A stretch of 64,000 nucleotides of DNA from contig JAVTLE010000004.1 in the NCBI GenBank assembly GCA_033439295.1, forward strand, positions 496,012 through 560,011, read 5' to 3'. The notes under the pieces are model-generated. The model was given only the letters and a program-made list of their open reading frames with translations, ran no database searches and was not told the DNA's origin. This DNA comes from Deuterostichococcus epilithicus. Lineage: Eukaryota; Chlorophyta; Trebouxiophyceae; Prasiolales; Stichococcaceae. This document shows positions 1-11,773 of this stretch, piece after piece. Numbering within the stretch: position 1 is the first letter of the stretch; the number at the start of each line of letters is the position of its first letter. The position numbers were made by a program, and so were the translations under genes.

Positions 1-547
1 TTATCTCGAGTTGTCTCTGTCGCATTGTCAGGTGTCAGTGCCAGGTGTGCGTACTGGGCCGCATGGCGTGGCGCTGGAGGGGTGGCCGGGTGGAACTCGG
101 GCGTCGGATGGCAGCTATCTGTACAACTTCCAGCAGCCGCGCACCCTGGAACAGGCCGAAGGTGGGGCGGTCGTCGAGAAGGCTGGTGTGCGGATGAGAC
201 GCCTCTGCATGTGACATGCAGTTGACGTCGTCTGACAGGCACCTGCTGCTGCCTGTCGAGCAGCTGCTGCTGCTGCTGCGGCGGCGGCTGCGGGGCAACG
301 GCGGCGGCCCCTAAAACGGCCCCTGAAACAACTACAGATGTTTGTAAGCGGCGCCTTCCAGCTTGCTTTCGCTGTCTGGGGGCAAATGGGGCGGCAACGG
401 CAACACCAGGCAGGCTGCACGACATCCAGCCAGCAGTGGTCCCGTGAGCGTGCGGGCAGGGGAAACCGGCGCCAAGGTTTAAAACTTACTCCCGCCTGCC
501 TGGCACCTGATTGCTGAAGCCGCCAGTGTTGCAGCTCGAGGTCTCTG
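1..547. other. Upstream region of the GT90 gene, no gene called
   Basis: I see no convincing coding exon here. Open frames on both strands are short and arginine/alanine-rich, as expected from GC-rich DNA. A short CTG-rich stretch lies near 240-290. It probably holds the promoter and 5' UTR of the GT90 gene, or an unrecognised first exon of it. Confidence 0.4.
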
Positions 548-3500
548 ATGCCATTTCGCGTGGAGGGAAAGCCGTTGAGCGACCAATTGCGGACCAAATT
601 GCAGCGTGCATTCGCAGACGAGGATGCGGCGCCGCCGCCGGCAAAGCGTAAGCGGTGGGTGCTAGGGCGACTGGCTGCCGCGGCGCTGCGGCGGAAGCCG
701 GCGCCGCCGCCGCCACCTGCGCCGCCGCCGCCACCGCCTCCGACGGCTGAGAATCTCGAGCGGGAGGCACGACTGCGATGGTGGTGCGTTGGCGATGTCC
801 ATAACAGAATGCCAGGGCGAGGAAGCGGCTGTCAGGACATAAACCACCCAGGGAAATGTGACAGTTCGTTGTCGGTCGGATGCCTGCCACAGCGATCAAA
901 CCTCTTGCAGGAGGCGCTTCACAGCGCTGTGGCGCCGACTGCGGCCTCGCGCCGTGCGCAAAGCAGACCACTCCTTCTGAGCGCCAGACTGTGCCGGCAG
1001 GGCCGGGGCAGGCCACTTGGATCGCATCTGCAACTGCAGGTGGCCCGACGGCGAGCCGCGGCACAAGCTGCCCAACGAGACGTCGTATGGGGACCCCAAG
1101 TTCCGGCGGGAGCGGGCGGCCCCCGGGGAGCGCTCATACTACCTGCACTGGATCCGCAAGGACCTGGAGCCCTGGGCCTCGCGCGGCGGCATCACGAGGG
1201 TGAGCATGCACGCGCGGCCGCGGCACTTGGCGCGGCGGCGGCACTTGGTGCGGCAGGCTGTTGTGCCACGTTGCCCAGCGGCCGGAGGCTCGGTGGCTGC
1301 CGGTGGGCCCGACGGGGGCGTCGCTGGTCACGGGAGCATTGTTTCCCCTGAACGCCAGACATGCACTGTGCGGTGCACGTGGTTCTGAAACTCAACCTTT
1401 GGAAGGAGAGGCATGCAGAGCTGCGCCAGTGCGCATGCCGCAGACAGTTGGCGCGGGCGGGCTGCGCTGCGGAATGCCGCGCTGCCAGGCGGAGCCTGCA
1501 CCCACTGTCCCTGCATAACCCGTGCACGAAGCACCGGTGCAATTCCGGGGCTGCTGCGCGGTCGACATGCTGCGCTCCCACATTCTGCGCGGCCCGCTGT
1601 CCACGACCAATAAATAAATCTTGAGGGAACGACACCTTTGTTCTACTTCGTCTGCACTGCAGGGTGCGGTGTTCTCGGGCCGCGCGGTTTCAGGCCTACC
1701 TCGCCGGCGGTGTGCTGCACTTCCAGATCATGGCGACCCCGCTTCGTAAAGCACGTACGAGTGTCCATGTTTCTTTCATTATGCGCACACAGGAGGACGT
1801 GCGCAATGCGTCCGCGCTGTTCCGAGGCTACTGCGCCGGCGACGTGCTGCGCTTCCAAATCCTGCGGGGCCGGCTGTGGGTGGACTTTCGCACCAAGCGC
1901 ACCAAGGAGGGCTGGTTCCCCATGAAGCTCGGCATCGGTGCGCGCCTCCCCTTCTAATAGCAGCGGTTGATGGAGGGGGCCTTTGGTAGGCAGTGACTGG
2001 TCAGTACTCCAAACATTATCAAAGCTTTCAACAGGAACACATGCTGTCTTCCAGCCCCGCCGACTGGTCGTTCTGGGTGAATGCGCAGCTGCACACAGCT
2101 GCAACACCCTGCATCTCACGCCATCCAGCAGGCTCTGGGAGATCCTGGATCTCAGTTGCACAACCGAAGATTCACAAAGGGAACTTCACAGTTGGAGCTT
2201 CAACACCGAAGCTACACACCTGAGGCTTCACAACTGAAGCTGCAGCGGGGCATGTCGTGCAGGCAACACGTCGGCCAAGGGACACATCCCCTTCGTCATC
2301 TTCGCACTACTGGATGTGCTGCGCGCCTTTCCCGGCCAGGCGCGCCTGCCTCGCGCTCCTGTGAAGGAAGACTGTCTGGCAAGCGAGACGGTGTTTTCTG
2401 CTCACGCGGTGTGAGGCAGCCTGCCAAGCGAGACGGGGCCCACGCCTGCGTGCCAAGCCGGCAGAGTCACGACGCAGCAAGCTGCACCTCCGTCTGTGCT
2501 GCGCCGGCGCGGCGGCGGCGGCGCACACCGCTTCCAGTCTGACCGCTCCTTTCCTGCACGAGGGCAGCGCCCCGTTGCAGCGGGTTGCCAGCAGGCGTCA
2601 GGCAATGTGACGCCGAAATTTGCTTTCTCCACCGAGAGGCTGCCATACTTTTGCATACCCAACTCCCGTCTAGCGATGCAGTGAGGAAGGTGATCGGTTG
2701 TTTTATCGGATTACAGCTACACTTATTGTGCCTTATCTGCCTCAGATCCCGGATGTGGACGCTGTGGTGCACACAGCAGACTTCCCCTGCGTCAAGCGGT
2801 CTCCAGACACCGTAGACTACAAACGCCCACACGAGCTGATCCGGGTACGCGTGCTGGTCGTGGGCCGTGCACGAAGTGTGCTCCCACCATGCCAGCTCAC
2901 GCTCTCTCGCGTGCTGTCTGCCTTGGGCTGGCCCATCGTTAGGGCTGACAGGGCCAATTCGAGCACGCCGAGTGCTCCAGCAGGGAAGGGCCCGCCACCG
3001 TCTGCCGCGCCGATGCGCACGGCGATGGCCCGCGGGCGCGGCGGCCGCCTGCATTGCTGGCCAGCAAGCCCAATGGCTATGGGGTGCAAACGACCGGCCC
3101 TGGTGTGATGAGTGGGGCGCGAACCCTGCCTACAAACTGGGCGTTCCCCTCGCCCTGGCTGAACATACCTGGGCATACCCCGCCCTGCTGACGCATGCTT
3201 GAGCTCCCTTTGCAGGGCCGCCCAGCGCAGTGTACAACGGTGCCGCGAAGTATTGCGACGCATCTCTTTCAATGTGCTGACCAGGCACTCGCCGGCTGCC
3301 GTCACGGTGTTGATCGAGCCGTGGTGTCGCTGCAGGACCGGCCGACGCCGATGCTGGGGTACAACAGCGCTGCGGCGTACTGGGACATCCCCTTCCCTGA
3401 CTTCACCTTCTATGGACACGAGCACTCCTGGCTCAACGGTGCGCCGCCCTCGTTCCAGGGCAGCAGCTCCGACGATGCAACTGGAGAGTCGGGCTTGGCA

Positions 3501-6500
3501 ACGCGCCAGGATGCTTGCACCGCTGCTGCTCCAGCGCCCAGCGCATGCAGCAGGCTCGACGGAGACAGCTGGCAGCTCCGCAAACAAAAGCAAGCATCAG
3601 CCTCGTGTCTCCCTGCGCAGACGCAGCGGGCCGCTCGGCGGTGGGCTGGGCGTGACAGGCGGACCTTGCAGAGGCCGCATCGAAGACGGCGCTGCTGTGC
3701 GCCTCTGCCCGAACCTAGGCGTCAAATCAGCCGTCAAAACAGCTGCATCTGTTGCAGACGCGGCGGGCGGCCTCGTGGTGGGCTGGCCGCAGCAGGCAGA
3801 TTTCCTCAAGGCCAAGTACGCTGACGTGCCGCTGTCGCGCCGCAAGCCGGCGCTGGCGTGGCGCGGCCGAACGCAGGACCCGGAGCACCCCTGGCGCGAC
3901 GAGCTCAGGTGGGCACGATGGCTTGACAGCAAACCCCTGTTTTGTCTCTGTCATTGCAATGAGACAGGGAGAGAACACGGCACTCATTGCCGAGCCAGTC
4001 CCAGATCATCCCTGGCGCAACGAGCTCAGGTGGGGGCGTATTGGCCTGGCGGCAGCTTCATTGACTACTTGTCACTGTCTCTCTGTGTGCCTGTCAAAGC
4101 TTCGAGGAGAAAGAAGAGGTTACGTCACTGGGATGCCAAGAAGGTCCCACAGCGCCCGTGGCGCAATCGGCTTGAGGAAATTGTGGAAACCATTCGAAAG
4201 GAAAGCTGAAAATCGAGCTGCTGGGGGAATCCTTGTGAGTTGGGAACATATGTCCTGCATTGACCCTTCTTCAAAGCTGGCACAGGCGTCGCACGCTGGG
4301 CTGCTTGATGCAGCAAGGATGCACAAGGACGAGGCACTCCTCCTCAGCCATGCACAGGAGCTGCAGCGCCCGAACATGGCGTCAGATGCCGCTCCTGTCA
4401 CTCTTGGGCTGCCGCATATTGGCGCAGCTTCTGCAAAGACCAGAAATCGTCAGCATTGCAGTGCTTTGGGGGATACGTTCAGAGTCTTTTGAACGGTTGC
4501 CAAAGCAAGTCACCATGTTTGGGGCTCAAGCGGCGCATGACAGAGTGCTCCATGTGGTTGTCAGCGACCGAAAGAGCCGCCGGCGCGGCGCTGTCTCGTC
4601 GGACACCTGCCATGGCTGCAAACCCTGTGCGAGCTTGACGCGCAGGCGGCGCTTCACGGAGTGCCCATTGCTGCTACGGGAGGCGGGACGAGACGCCGAC
4701 GCGGCGCTGTTCGACCTGGACACGCCAAACATGACGCTCGCCAGCACCTGCGACTTCAGGTGACCCCAGCTTCACCACCAGGCTGCTGTGCATTTCATGG
4801 TCCCTCAGTTGCTTTGCTCACTTGTCAGGCGTTCTTCGACAGACTGCAGGTATGTGACGCGCACGCGGTCCCGCGCCTGTGTGTCCAACCTGCGGCAGAA
4901 GCTGGTGGGCTCCCCGCTTCAGATCGAGCGGAAAATGTCCTTATCTTCAGAAATCCAGCTCATAAAAATTAAAAATGCGTGTGTTCGATGCAATAGAGGC
5001 CCACTTGCATGGTTATTTTGCGGCAGCAGCGGGTGTGCGCCTTGCCGCCGCTGGCGCGCTGCATGAAATTGCGCTGCTTGCGAGCTCAGGAACTTGCTCA
5101 TCGCTCGAATGCACTTGCAGGTACTCGATGTACATCGAGAGCAGGGCCTACGTGTCCAACCTGCGGCAGAAGCTCGTGTGCGGCAGCCCGCTGCTGGCGC
5201 CCCGCATGACCTACTACGAGTGGTGGAGCCGCGCGCTGCAGCCGGGCGTGCACTTCGTCGAGGTGTCAGACGGGCCCGACATGTGCGACGACATCGTGCT
5301 CAAGGTGAAACCAGATGGTGAAAACCAGATGGTGAGTCCATCCGGCCAGATGTCGTTCTGCAACCGACAGCGGGGACCCTGGGCTGGACTGGATACATGC
5401 AAAGTCTGCAGTCGTGTCAGGCGCCAGCTGGTGTGCCGCTAGGCCTGCTCCGTGCGCTGCTGTGTGACCAATGGTCTCAAGCCGGCACCGGGCAACGCAC
5501 ACATCGAGTGAAACTCTGACTCTTTGGCGATCTTTGCCACTGCAGCTGCGGGAAATGGACCAGCTGGTAGCAGAGGAGGCGGCCGCCGTCGGCGAGGCGT
5601 CTGAGGGCAGCGCTGGCCCAGCGGCCGGCGGCGGGCGCAATGACAGCAGTGTCGGTGGCGGCAGCACGGCAGCGACCTCGCCCGGCGCGGGGCCAGCAGC
5701 CAGCGGAGCAAGGGACACGGCAGAGGCGTGGCAAAGGCGGCGGCGGCGACTGCATGCGCGAGCGCGAGCGCTGCTGGCCAGTGAAGCCGCTGCCGCCGCC
5801 AAGGCAGAGGGAGACGGCGGCGGCGGCGGAGCGGCAGCCGCCGAGGCGGCGTCTGAGCGGAAAGAGCGGGACAGCTGGCACGTGGAAGGTGTGCTGGCTG
5901 CCGATCATCGAGTCCAAAGTGTGGGTACCAGCCGCATTCAGCCTGATTCGGGGAGGTCATGCTCGACAGTGTGCCAGTCTGGCCCGCGCCTCAGCGACTC
6001 GTAGTCAGGAGCCCCGCGTGATGTTGTGTACCCCTGTGTCCTCAGTTTAGCTGCAAGAATGCACAGAAAGCCCTTGACTGCCCGGACCCTCACCTGCTGT
6101 GGTTAATCCACTGCAGCAGAGGTGGCGGAGGAGGCAGCGGAGGAAGCGGCGGAGGAAACAGGAAGCATCACTGAGATGGATGCTGCGGTTCACTTTGCGG
6201 GGGACCTGCGGCCGTGGGCGACGCCGCTGGGGGGCCAGGACGAGGTGTCGCCGGACGACTGGCGGCCCCGCCGCAGCTGGGGCAGCCGCCTGACGCCGGC
6301 CGAGATGGGCGAGGCCGCGCAACAGGCGCGGCTCTTTCCCCCTCGTTTGTTTCTCGAGATTCAATGAATCTTCTCGTGGCTTGCACAGACTTCGCAAGCT
6401 TTCGGCATTCCTCAAGAAGAGCAGTCGGTGCAAGGGCAGGGTTTGCTGAGATACCCTGTGCTTGGGATCGATGCGCAGAGCGGACAGCGGCGGCGCCGAG

Positions 6501-8732
6501 GATGGGCCCTGCTGTGCCGCATGGGTCTTTCGGCTCACTCTCAATTCCCATTTTCTGTCATAATCTGCTGTGCTGCTTCCGGAGGGTAGCCTGCGGCTGG
6601 AGGGCGCAGGGTGTGGCCTGCAAAACTCGCTGCAGCAACGCACAGCCCCAAAGTCTCAATTCAAACTCGAACCTTGTCGCTGTGAACTTTGCTTCTTTAA
6701 CAGCCCTGGACGAGCACACACGGCTCGAGGCCTGCATGGCACAGCTGTGCCTGCTGTACTGGCGTGCTGATTAATCTATATCCACCTCATTTCAGCTCCA
6801 TACCGCCAGTCGCACTCTCTCTCTTTGCCATCGCAGCGTAGCGACGAGCGCCTGAGCGTGGAAATTCTTGCGGCTGCAGTTGTGCCGCCTGCGGCTTCCA
6901 GTCTGGATTCCTGGGTGTTGATTGATGTCAGTTTCTCTTGACTTGACGCTATCTCGACCGCAGTTCCTGGACGAGCACCTGCGGCTGGAGGATGTGCGCC
7001 TGTACCTGCGCGACCTGCTGCGCGAGTATGCCGGCCTGCAGGCCTTCCAGCCCTTCCGCAGCGAGGAGGCTCGCTGCATGAACTGGGACCGCATGCTGGC
7101 CGAGTTCGGCTACCCGCACAGGCGCCCCAACTACGTGAGTGTGTCTCCCCTCACGAGTGTCCTCTTCGCCATGAGTGCCCCCTTTACTCTGCCTGCTGCC
7201 GTGAGCCTCGGTCCTGCGCCTGGCACACCCTGTGTCAGCGCAAGCGTTGTGACGGCCAGGGCGGGGCGGCTTCCCGCACCTTCGGCTCACCAGGCGCCCC
7301 TCCCACGAGTTTCTTCACTCCCCTTCTCTGGATTCGACCCGGGCCATCCCTGCGATGGCTCGATAGCCCCTTGCGCCTCCTGTTGCTGTGCCCCGCCTGT
7401 GGTGCCATGCCCGGAGCTGGCACAAGCATCAGGCAAGCTGGCTGAGCCTCCCCAGCGGCCCAGGTGTGTGCGCCGCTGCGCCAGGCTGTACAAGTCGACT
7501 TGACCGGGGTTCTGGGTCCATGTGAGCTCCCCACGGCCGGGCTCATGCGTGCCACAGACCACCGCCTACAACTCTGATCCCGCTGCATTCGCGCAGTCGG
7601 CACCAGCTGCGCTGCCCTCCTTGCCTGCGCGGCGGCCACCGCCTGCAGGACACACAGTGCCACAGCAGTGCGCGCGAGCAACACCAGGGCAACTCGTTGC
7701 CAGGGAATGGAAACACAGCAGCCAAATGCTGAAGCACAGCAGCCAAATGCTTAAACTAGCCCTGCGTGAATTTCTAACCTAGTCTGATGCAACCTCATCT
7801 ACGTCCAGGACGAGGACCTGCTGGCACGGTATTACCCGTACCTGCGCGGCAAGGACATCTACTCCTGCCGCGATGAGCGCAAGGTGCGCCATAGCAGTGC
7901 CTGTAGGTCCTGTGCCAGGCAGAGGGGGGGGGGGGGGGCACCTGGTCACATGCCCTCGGTGCTTGGCCCTTTGCACCGGCTCCGACACGCTCGTGGCTCT
8001 CTTCCCTGACGCCTGTGCAACGCAGCGCGGCGGCGGCAAGCCGTGCCCAGCTCCAGGCTCTGCGCAGCGTGCAATGTCGCTCGCTGCTGCCAGCAGTCCC
8101 TGGTCGAAGGAGTAGCATTCCGTGCGGCCGCAGCACAGTTGGCAGGGCAGCGCCAAAGCCTCCAGCTGTATATGGGCGCCAATGGCTGACTGGCAGCACA
8201 TCAGGCATGATGACTATCCCAAGCTAATCGTCCCCTTCTGCATGAAAGAGTTTAAGGGAACCACAAAATTCTGGCAGTGCGGCATGGGAGGCACCATAGG
8301 CGACTTGCACCTCATCAACTGATCAATCGCTCTGATCGATGTGAACCTTGCTTCATGTCTCGCTTGTCCATCCGTTGCAGACGCTGACATGATGACATTG
8401 CAGGACTGCCAGCTCAGAGCGGCTCGAATATCAAATGCCTGGCCGTGTCATGTGTTCGCCTGTGCTTTTCCTGAAGACTGCCAAGCTCTGGCAGTGCAAG
8501 CAAGGAATGCTGACGGTTGTGCACCCAACAAAAAAAACACCACTGTTCGACGTGGAGATAATTTAACCCTCTTTTCCGTCTGCAGACGCCCAAATTCTGG
8601 CAGTGTGAGGCGGTGGAAAACTGGCAGCCGCGCAAGCGCAAGCAGCGGGCGGCGGAGGCGTGCCATCTGCCATGGGGGCCAGAAGCACAGGCGGCTTGGG
8701 AGGCGCATCCTGTCGGCAAGGGCTACATCTGA
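548..8732 (+). CDS. GT90 (CAP10/DUF821) O-glycosyltransferase, about 13 exons
   Basis: This is a glycosyltransferase family 90 protein, the family of POGLUT-type and plant DUF821 enzymes, expected to act on secretory-pathway glycans. Exons that splice in frame: 1040-1199, 1793-1937, 2717-2844, 3336-3438, 3758-3908, 4646-4759, 5121-5304, 5546-about 5890, about 6120-6330, 6963-7134, 7809-7883 and 8586-8732 (stop TGA). Family landmarks in order are HWIRKDLEPWASRGGIT, GDVLRFQI, IPDVDAVVHTADFP, IPFPDFTFYG, ALAWRGRT, the nucleotide-sugar region YIESRAYVSNLRQKLVCGS, TYYEWWSRALQPGVHFVEV and a C-terminal FLDEHLRLEDVRLYLRDLL helix. The N-terminal exon from ATG 548 is proline-rich and uncertain. The tail ends in a basic stretch, not KDEL. 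An alanine/glycine-rich insert (5546-5890) is unusual for the family. Several introns carry decayed exon copies, listed separately. It is convergent with the methyltransferase gene. Confidence 0.85.
1676..1742 (+). repeat. Ghost copy of GT90 exon 1793-1937 in the upstream intron
   Basis: Translated, this intronic stretch reads FQAYLAGGVLHFQI, against FRGYCAGDVLRFQI in the real exon. The copy lies 132 bp upstream of the matching codons, in the same orientation, with several substitutions. It cannot be used as an exon as it stands. Confidence 0.75.
3211..3276 (+). repeat. Ghost copy of GT90 exon 3336-3438, offset exactly 120 bp
   Basis: A TGCAG acceptor at 3211 and the real one at 3331 are exactly 120 bp apart. 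Downstream of the ghost the frame reads AVYNGAAKYCDASL, against MLGYNSAAAYWDIPF in the real exon. The ghost runs into a stop after about 20 codons. Confidence 0.75.
3980..4180 (+). repeat. Two ghost copies of the 3' end of GT90 exon 3758-3908 and its donor site
   Basis: The real exon ends in EHPWRDELR followed by a GT donor at 3909. A copy reading DHPWRNELR ends 121 bp further on at 4029, again followed by GTGGG. A third, more decayed copy reading RPWRNRLEE lies near 4150-4180. This set extends downstream from a donor rather than upstream from an acceptor. Confidence 0.7.
4843..5080 (+). repeat. Two ghost copies of GT90 exon 5121-5304 in its upstream intron
   Basis: The shared word TGCGGCAG occurs at 4891, 5019 and (real) 5162, giving steps of 128 and 143 bp. 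The first copy still reads CVSNLRQKLVGSP against YVSNLRQKLVCGSP and keeps a CAGG acceptor at 4847. The middle copy is recognisable only at the nucleotide level. Confidence 0.8.
6690..6910 (+). repeat. Two ghost copies of GT90 exon 6963-7134
   Basis: The first copy (6700-6770) reads LDEHTRLEACMAQL, against LDEHLRLEDVRLYL in the real exon. A second, weaker copy begins GACGAGCGCCTGAGCGTGGA near 6843. Steps between equivalent positions are about 137 and 125 bp. Confidence 0.75.
7924..7938 (+). repeat. G homopolymer (15 G) in a GT90 intron
   Basis: An uninterrupted run of 15 G lies 41 bases into the intron that begins at 7884. It could form a G-quadruplex on the sense RNA. Run length is a known weak point of sequencing, so the exact count is uncertain. 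Confidence 0.8.
8250..8510 (+). repeat. Ghost copies of the last GT90 exon (8586-8732)
   Basis: The real exon starts PKFWQCE. Copies of the FWQC-coding word (TTCTGGCAGTG or CTCTGGCAGTG) lie at about 8269 and 8486, and a short GCAGACGC acceptor copy lies at 8378. Steps are roughly 95-125 bp. Each copy is only 15-30 bp long, so this set is weaker than the others. Confidence 0.55.
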
Positions 8733-9159
8733 GAGTCAGAGACAATCTGGAATCGCAGCTGTGCCACTGCTCAGCTGCATGGCGCTCGTTGCACACGAGA
8801 GCACCAGCAAGGTGCATACAGAATAGCTGGCTTGGATACGCGCTGGCTGTTCTGCTGCAGCTTGCCACTTGTGCCGCGCTTAGGTGTGTGTGAAGGATGC
8901 AGCCGATGCAACTTTAGCAGAGGATGTACATCTTAATTCAGCGGTTTGTGCAGCTTGGTTTCAGCTCGTTTCAGTGAAGAGTTTCCATCGGCAACACAGT
9001 TGAGGTTTGCTGATGGTCAATTCATCCAAACCATGTGCGACAGGCGCCGCCTGTTTCCATAAATGGCCGGTTCTCGATCTCGCCGTGAGCTGAGCTGCCT
9101 TACCCTCCACTACATCCATGGTATATACACGGATCATGCGTGCCCTTCTCACCAATGCA
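8733..9159. other. 3' UTRs between two convergent genes
   Basis: This lies between the GT90 stop and the ghost of the methyltransferase last exon. No coding exon is recognisable. It probably contains the GT90 3' UTR. Confidence 0.4.
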
Positions 9160-9320
9160 CAACGAAGCCGGCGGACATGTGATCCATGTTTCAATCCGAA
9201 GTATGGGCGCATGTCCATGGCGTCAGGCCGCCCCCGAATGGCCCCAAACCAAAAACCTTTTGACCAAACCTTTTGACCAAAGCCACTGCGGCCGAGCACC
9301 TCCCGCAACGCCGGGACCTG
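9160..9320 (-). repeat. Decayed copy of the methyltransferase last exon, downstream of the gene
   Basis: On the minus strand this reads GRPDAMDMRPYFGLKHGSH and carries LGRSG upstream, against GRPDAVDLHPNFGVHMDH and WLGRSG in the true last exon (9619-9775). Shared words include GAAGCCGGCGGACATGTG and CCACTGCGGCCGAGC, the latter 457 bp apart. The open frame runs on past the true stop position, and the stretch contains a small internal tandem repeat of TTTTGACCAAA near 9258-9280. Confidence 0.8.
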
Positions 9321-9618
9321 TCCTCGTGTAAAGCAGCAACTGTCACCCTCAGTAGTCTTGCTGGCAGCGCCTACATGCCCATTCCGATATCAGCAGCAAT
9401 ACAATGTCAGCACGCAGTGACGTTTTCAGCATCCAAAAGGCGTGCTTTCGTGGGTTTTCGAGAGGACAACACACACGCATTGATATATACATGATGCTGA
9501 TAAACCCCTGCTGTTGCATGTTCGCAACATCTTTCCATTTTATCTTGGCGGAATAAAAACACCGCCGCTTTGCTCGCCTGAAGGCGCAGCTACTCGGCTT
9601 ACCTTTGAGTCTCCCGTC

Positions 9619-11737
9619 TCATTGCACCACGAAGCCGGCGGACATGTGGTCCATGTGCACTCCAAAGTTCGGGTGCAGATCCACTGCGTCAGGTCGCCCT
9701 GGTAGCGGGCCCCGCATGCCGATGACCGACAGCTGCCGGCCACTGCGGCCGAGCCACTCCCACAGCGCCAGCACCTGTTGCGCCATCGTGATGTAAATGA
9801 GCACAGCCTCGGCTGAAGCATGACGGCTGCTGCTGATGCCACACACATGGGTACTGAAGCAGGCGCATTCTGGCAGACATATGAGGCTCTGCTAGTAGTG
9901 CACCTCGTGCTCGCGCCACAACTCGTAGTTGACCAGCTGCGCAGCACGACGGAACCTTGCGTCGTCAGCGGCGTAAACTTTCAACACCGATTTGAGAGCG
10001 CAACGCCAGCAGCAAGCTAGGCAACTCGCATTCATTTCGACACCTTTGCCGGCCGGTTCCAGGTGCAGCCCCGAATTCGGCATGTGCACTTCCGTCCCAC
10101 CTCGTCAAAGAGGATGATGGCGCCAGGTGCAATGCGATGCTCCAAAATATTCAGCACATCGGCAGTGCCTGCAGGTACATGGCACGTTTGTGAACAGCGC
10201 CTGCAGAACGATGGCCCAAGTAAGAGCATCGGACAAGAATCAGGTCGCGTGCATGCAGCGCATGGAGCAGGGTCGCCACCATCGTTGTTTGTAATGTCAA
10301 ACACAGAAAAGTGGAAGAGTTCCGATATTCTTTTACGATTACTGAACCGTGTGGGAGACCTCCCTGGCTTGTACTTAGCCGCGCAGGGGCTAGCCACCCA
10401 GACATGTACGGCATAACTATATGGCTTGAGGCACGCACCGCTGTAAATGTCGCAATCGATGTGCAGAAACGTCACGTTGGGCATTCGACCATTGGACGCC
10501 GCATCCTGCTGCTTCAGCAGCTCTGGCAGCGACTCATTAAATAATCCAGGCACCAGCTTGACATTGGCTGGCACGTCCGGCATTGTCCCGTTCATGCTCA
10601 GGGTGCCCTGCGGCAGCGAGTGGGCCATGGCATTCTGAGCAAACAACGGACAGATACCATAAACGTTGAAATTGCAATCGCATCGAACGAGGTGCAAGCT
10701 GCGAAGGGCAGTTTCCACCATGAGAAACCGGTGCAAGCACGGGGCACGCACCGATGTGTACTGCCCCCACCAGGTCTCCGGCAACCCCTGGAAGGGCACA
10801 AGGGGTGTTTCAAGCACGCTACATCAACGCACAGCGTGTGCAGGATGTCATGCACGAGAGGACATCATGGCAGCCTCGCCGTGAAGGTGTCAAACCCCCA
10901 GACTGGCGCCACCACATTTGGGCATTGCTGTGAGCGCCATGCCGCCGCCTGCTTGATCGTCCCTGCAAGCATGTCACGGCGTTGATCCAGCCAGAGCATT
11001 TCACAGCGGTGTGCGTTTGAGCCTCGACATAACTTCTGTTATAAAATTTATTACTTAGTATTTTCATATCGAATGAAACCCACCGCCTTTGTAGACACCA
11101 AATTCCATCCATGTGCCGGCGCACGGCGGCCACGGCAGGAGGTTGGCGTTCTCCGAGAACACCTCGCTCATGACCCTGTCTTTGAGCTGATTTGCGTCTA
11201 GTGCGGCCTTGAGCGACAGCAGAAAGCGCTCATAGTCTGGATCGTACACCAGCTGCCGCTTGCGCTGAAATTCGCTGTGCAGCGGCTGCAGCATGGCCTG
11301 CAGCTGCTCGACCTGCGAAGCCAACCATTCGCGTCATGCCAGCTTCATTGTCAGAGCGTGGTGGCGCAGCTCATAACTGACGATCAATGAAGCCGGTGTC
11401 ACAGCGGGTGGTGTTCGGGAGGGTTGACCTGCCGCGCCAGCATCTGCAGCTGCTGCTGCTGTCCTGGCGCACAACCAAGTCTCAGTGTCGGTGATCATGG
11501 CCGCGCTGGCCGATAGTCGTGCATGCGCCCAGCAGAAATTACATGTGACTTCATGCGAGCGCAGGTGGTGCGGATGGTCTGCACTGTGATGTGAATGGGC
11601 AACTTGGCAGTCGACTCCCACACAGGCCGGGACGGGAGATGCACCTCATGTTGGGAAGGGCGAAGTGTGCTGGAGAGCACCCACAGGACAACAAGCAGAC
11701 TTGCTGCGACTATACTCGCTGCTCTGCTCCAAGGCAT
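9619..11737 (-). CDS. TylF/macrocin-type SAM methyltransferase with N-terminal membrane anchor
   Basis: This is a class I methyltransferase of the TylF/MycF (macrocin O-methyltransferase) family, which O-methylates sugars in characterised bacterial members. The chosen ATG at 11737 gives a short N-terminus followed by a hydrophobic segment, IVAASLLVVLWVLSS, typical of a type II Golgi anchor. Later exons: 11084-11312 (coiled QVEQLQAMLQPLH region, then the SAM-binding motif WMEFGVYKGG), about 10770-10805 (GLPETWWGQY), about 10441-10630 (MPDVPANVKLV...FLHIDCDIYS), about 10103-10171 (RIAPGAIILFDE, metal/catalytic region), about 9908-9945 (NYELWREHE) and 9619-9775. The fit IDCDIYS|GTADVLNILEH across an intron supports the model. 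Target and exact exon ends in 10.6-11.0 kb are unresolved. A Golgi glycan substrate is inference from the anchor. Confidence 0.75.
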
Positions 11738-11773
11738 GGCTCTCGGTGGGCAGTAAGCAGCTCGGCTCACCAT

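Noticed and set aside
115-597. 160-aa minus-strand open frame near the window start
   Set aside because: Low-complexity alanine/arginine composition, no motif, overlaps the opposite-strand GT90 5' region; typical of a GC-rich shadow frame.
4845-4940. Ghost exon copies as true alternative exons
   Set aside because: The older copies contain stops, lost phase or lost splice sites; only the SR-gene copies keep plausible donors. They are reported as repeats.
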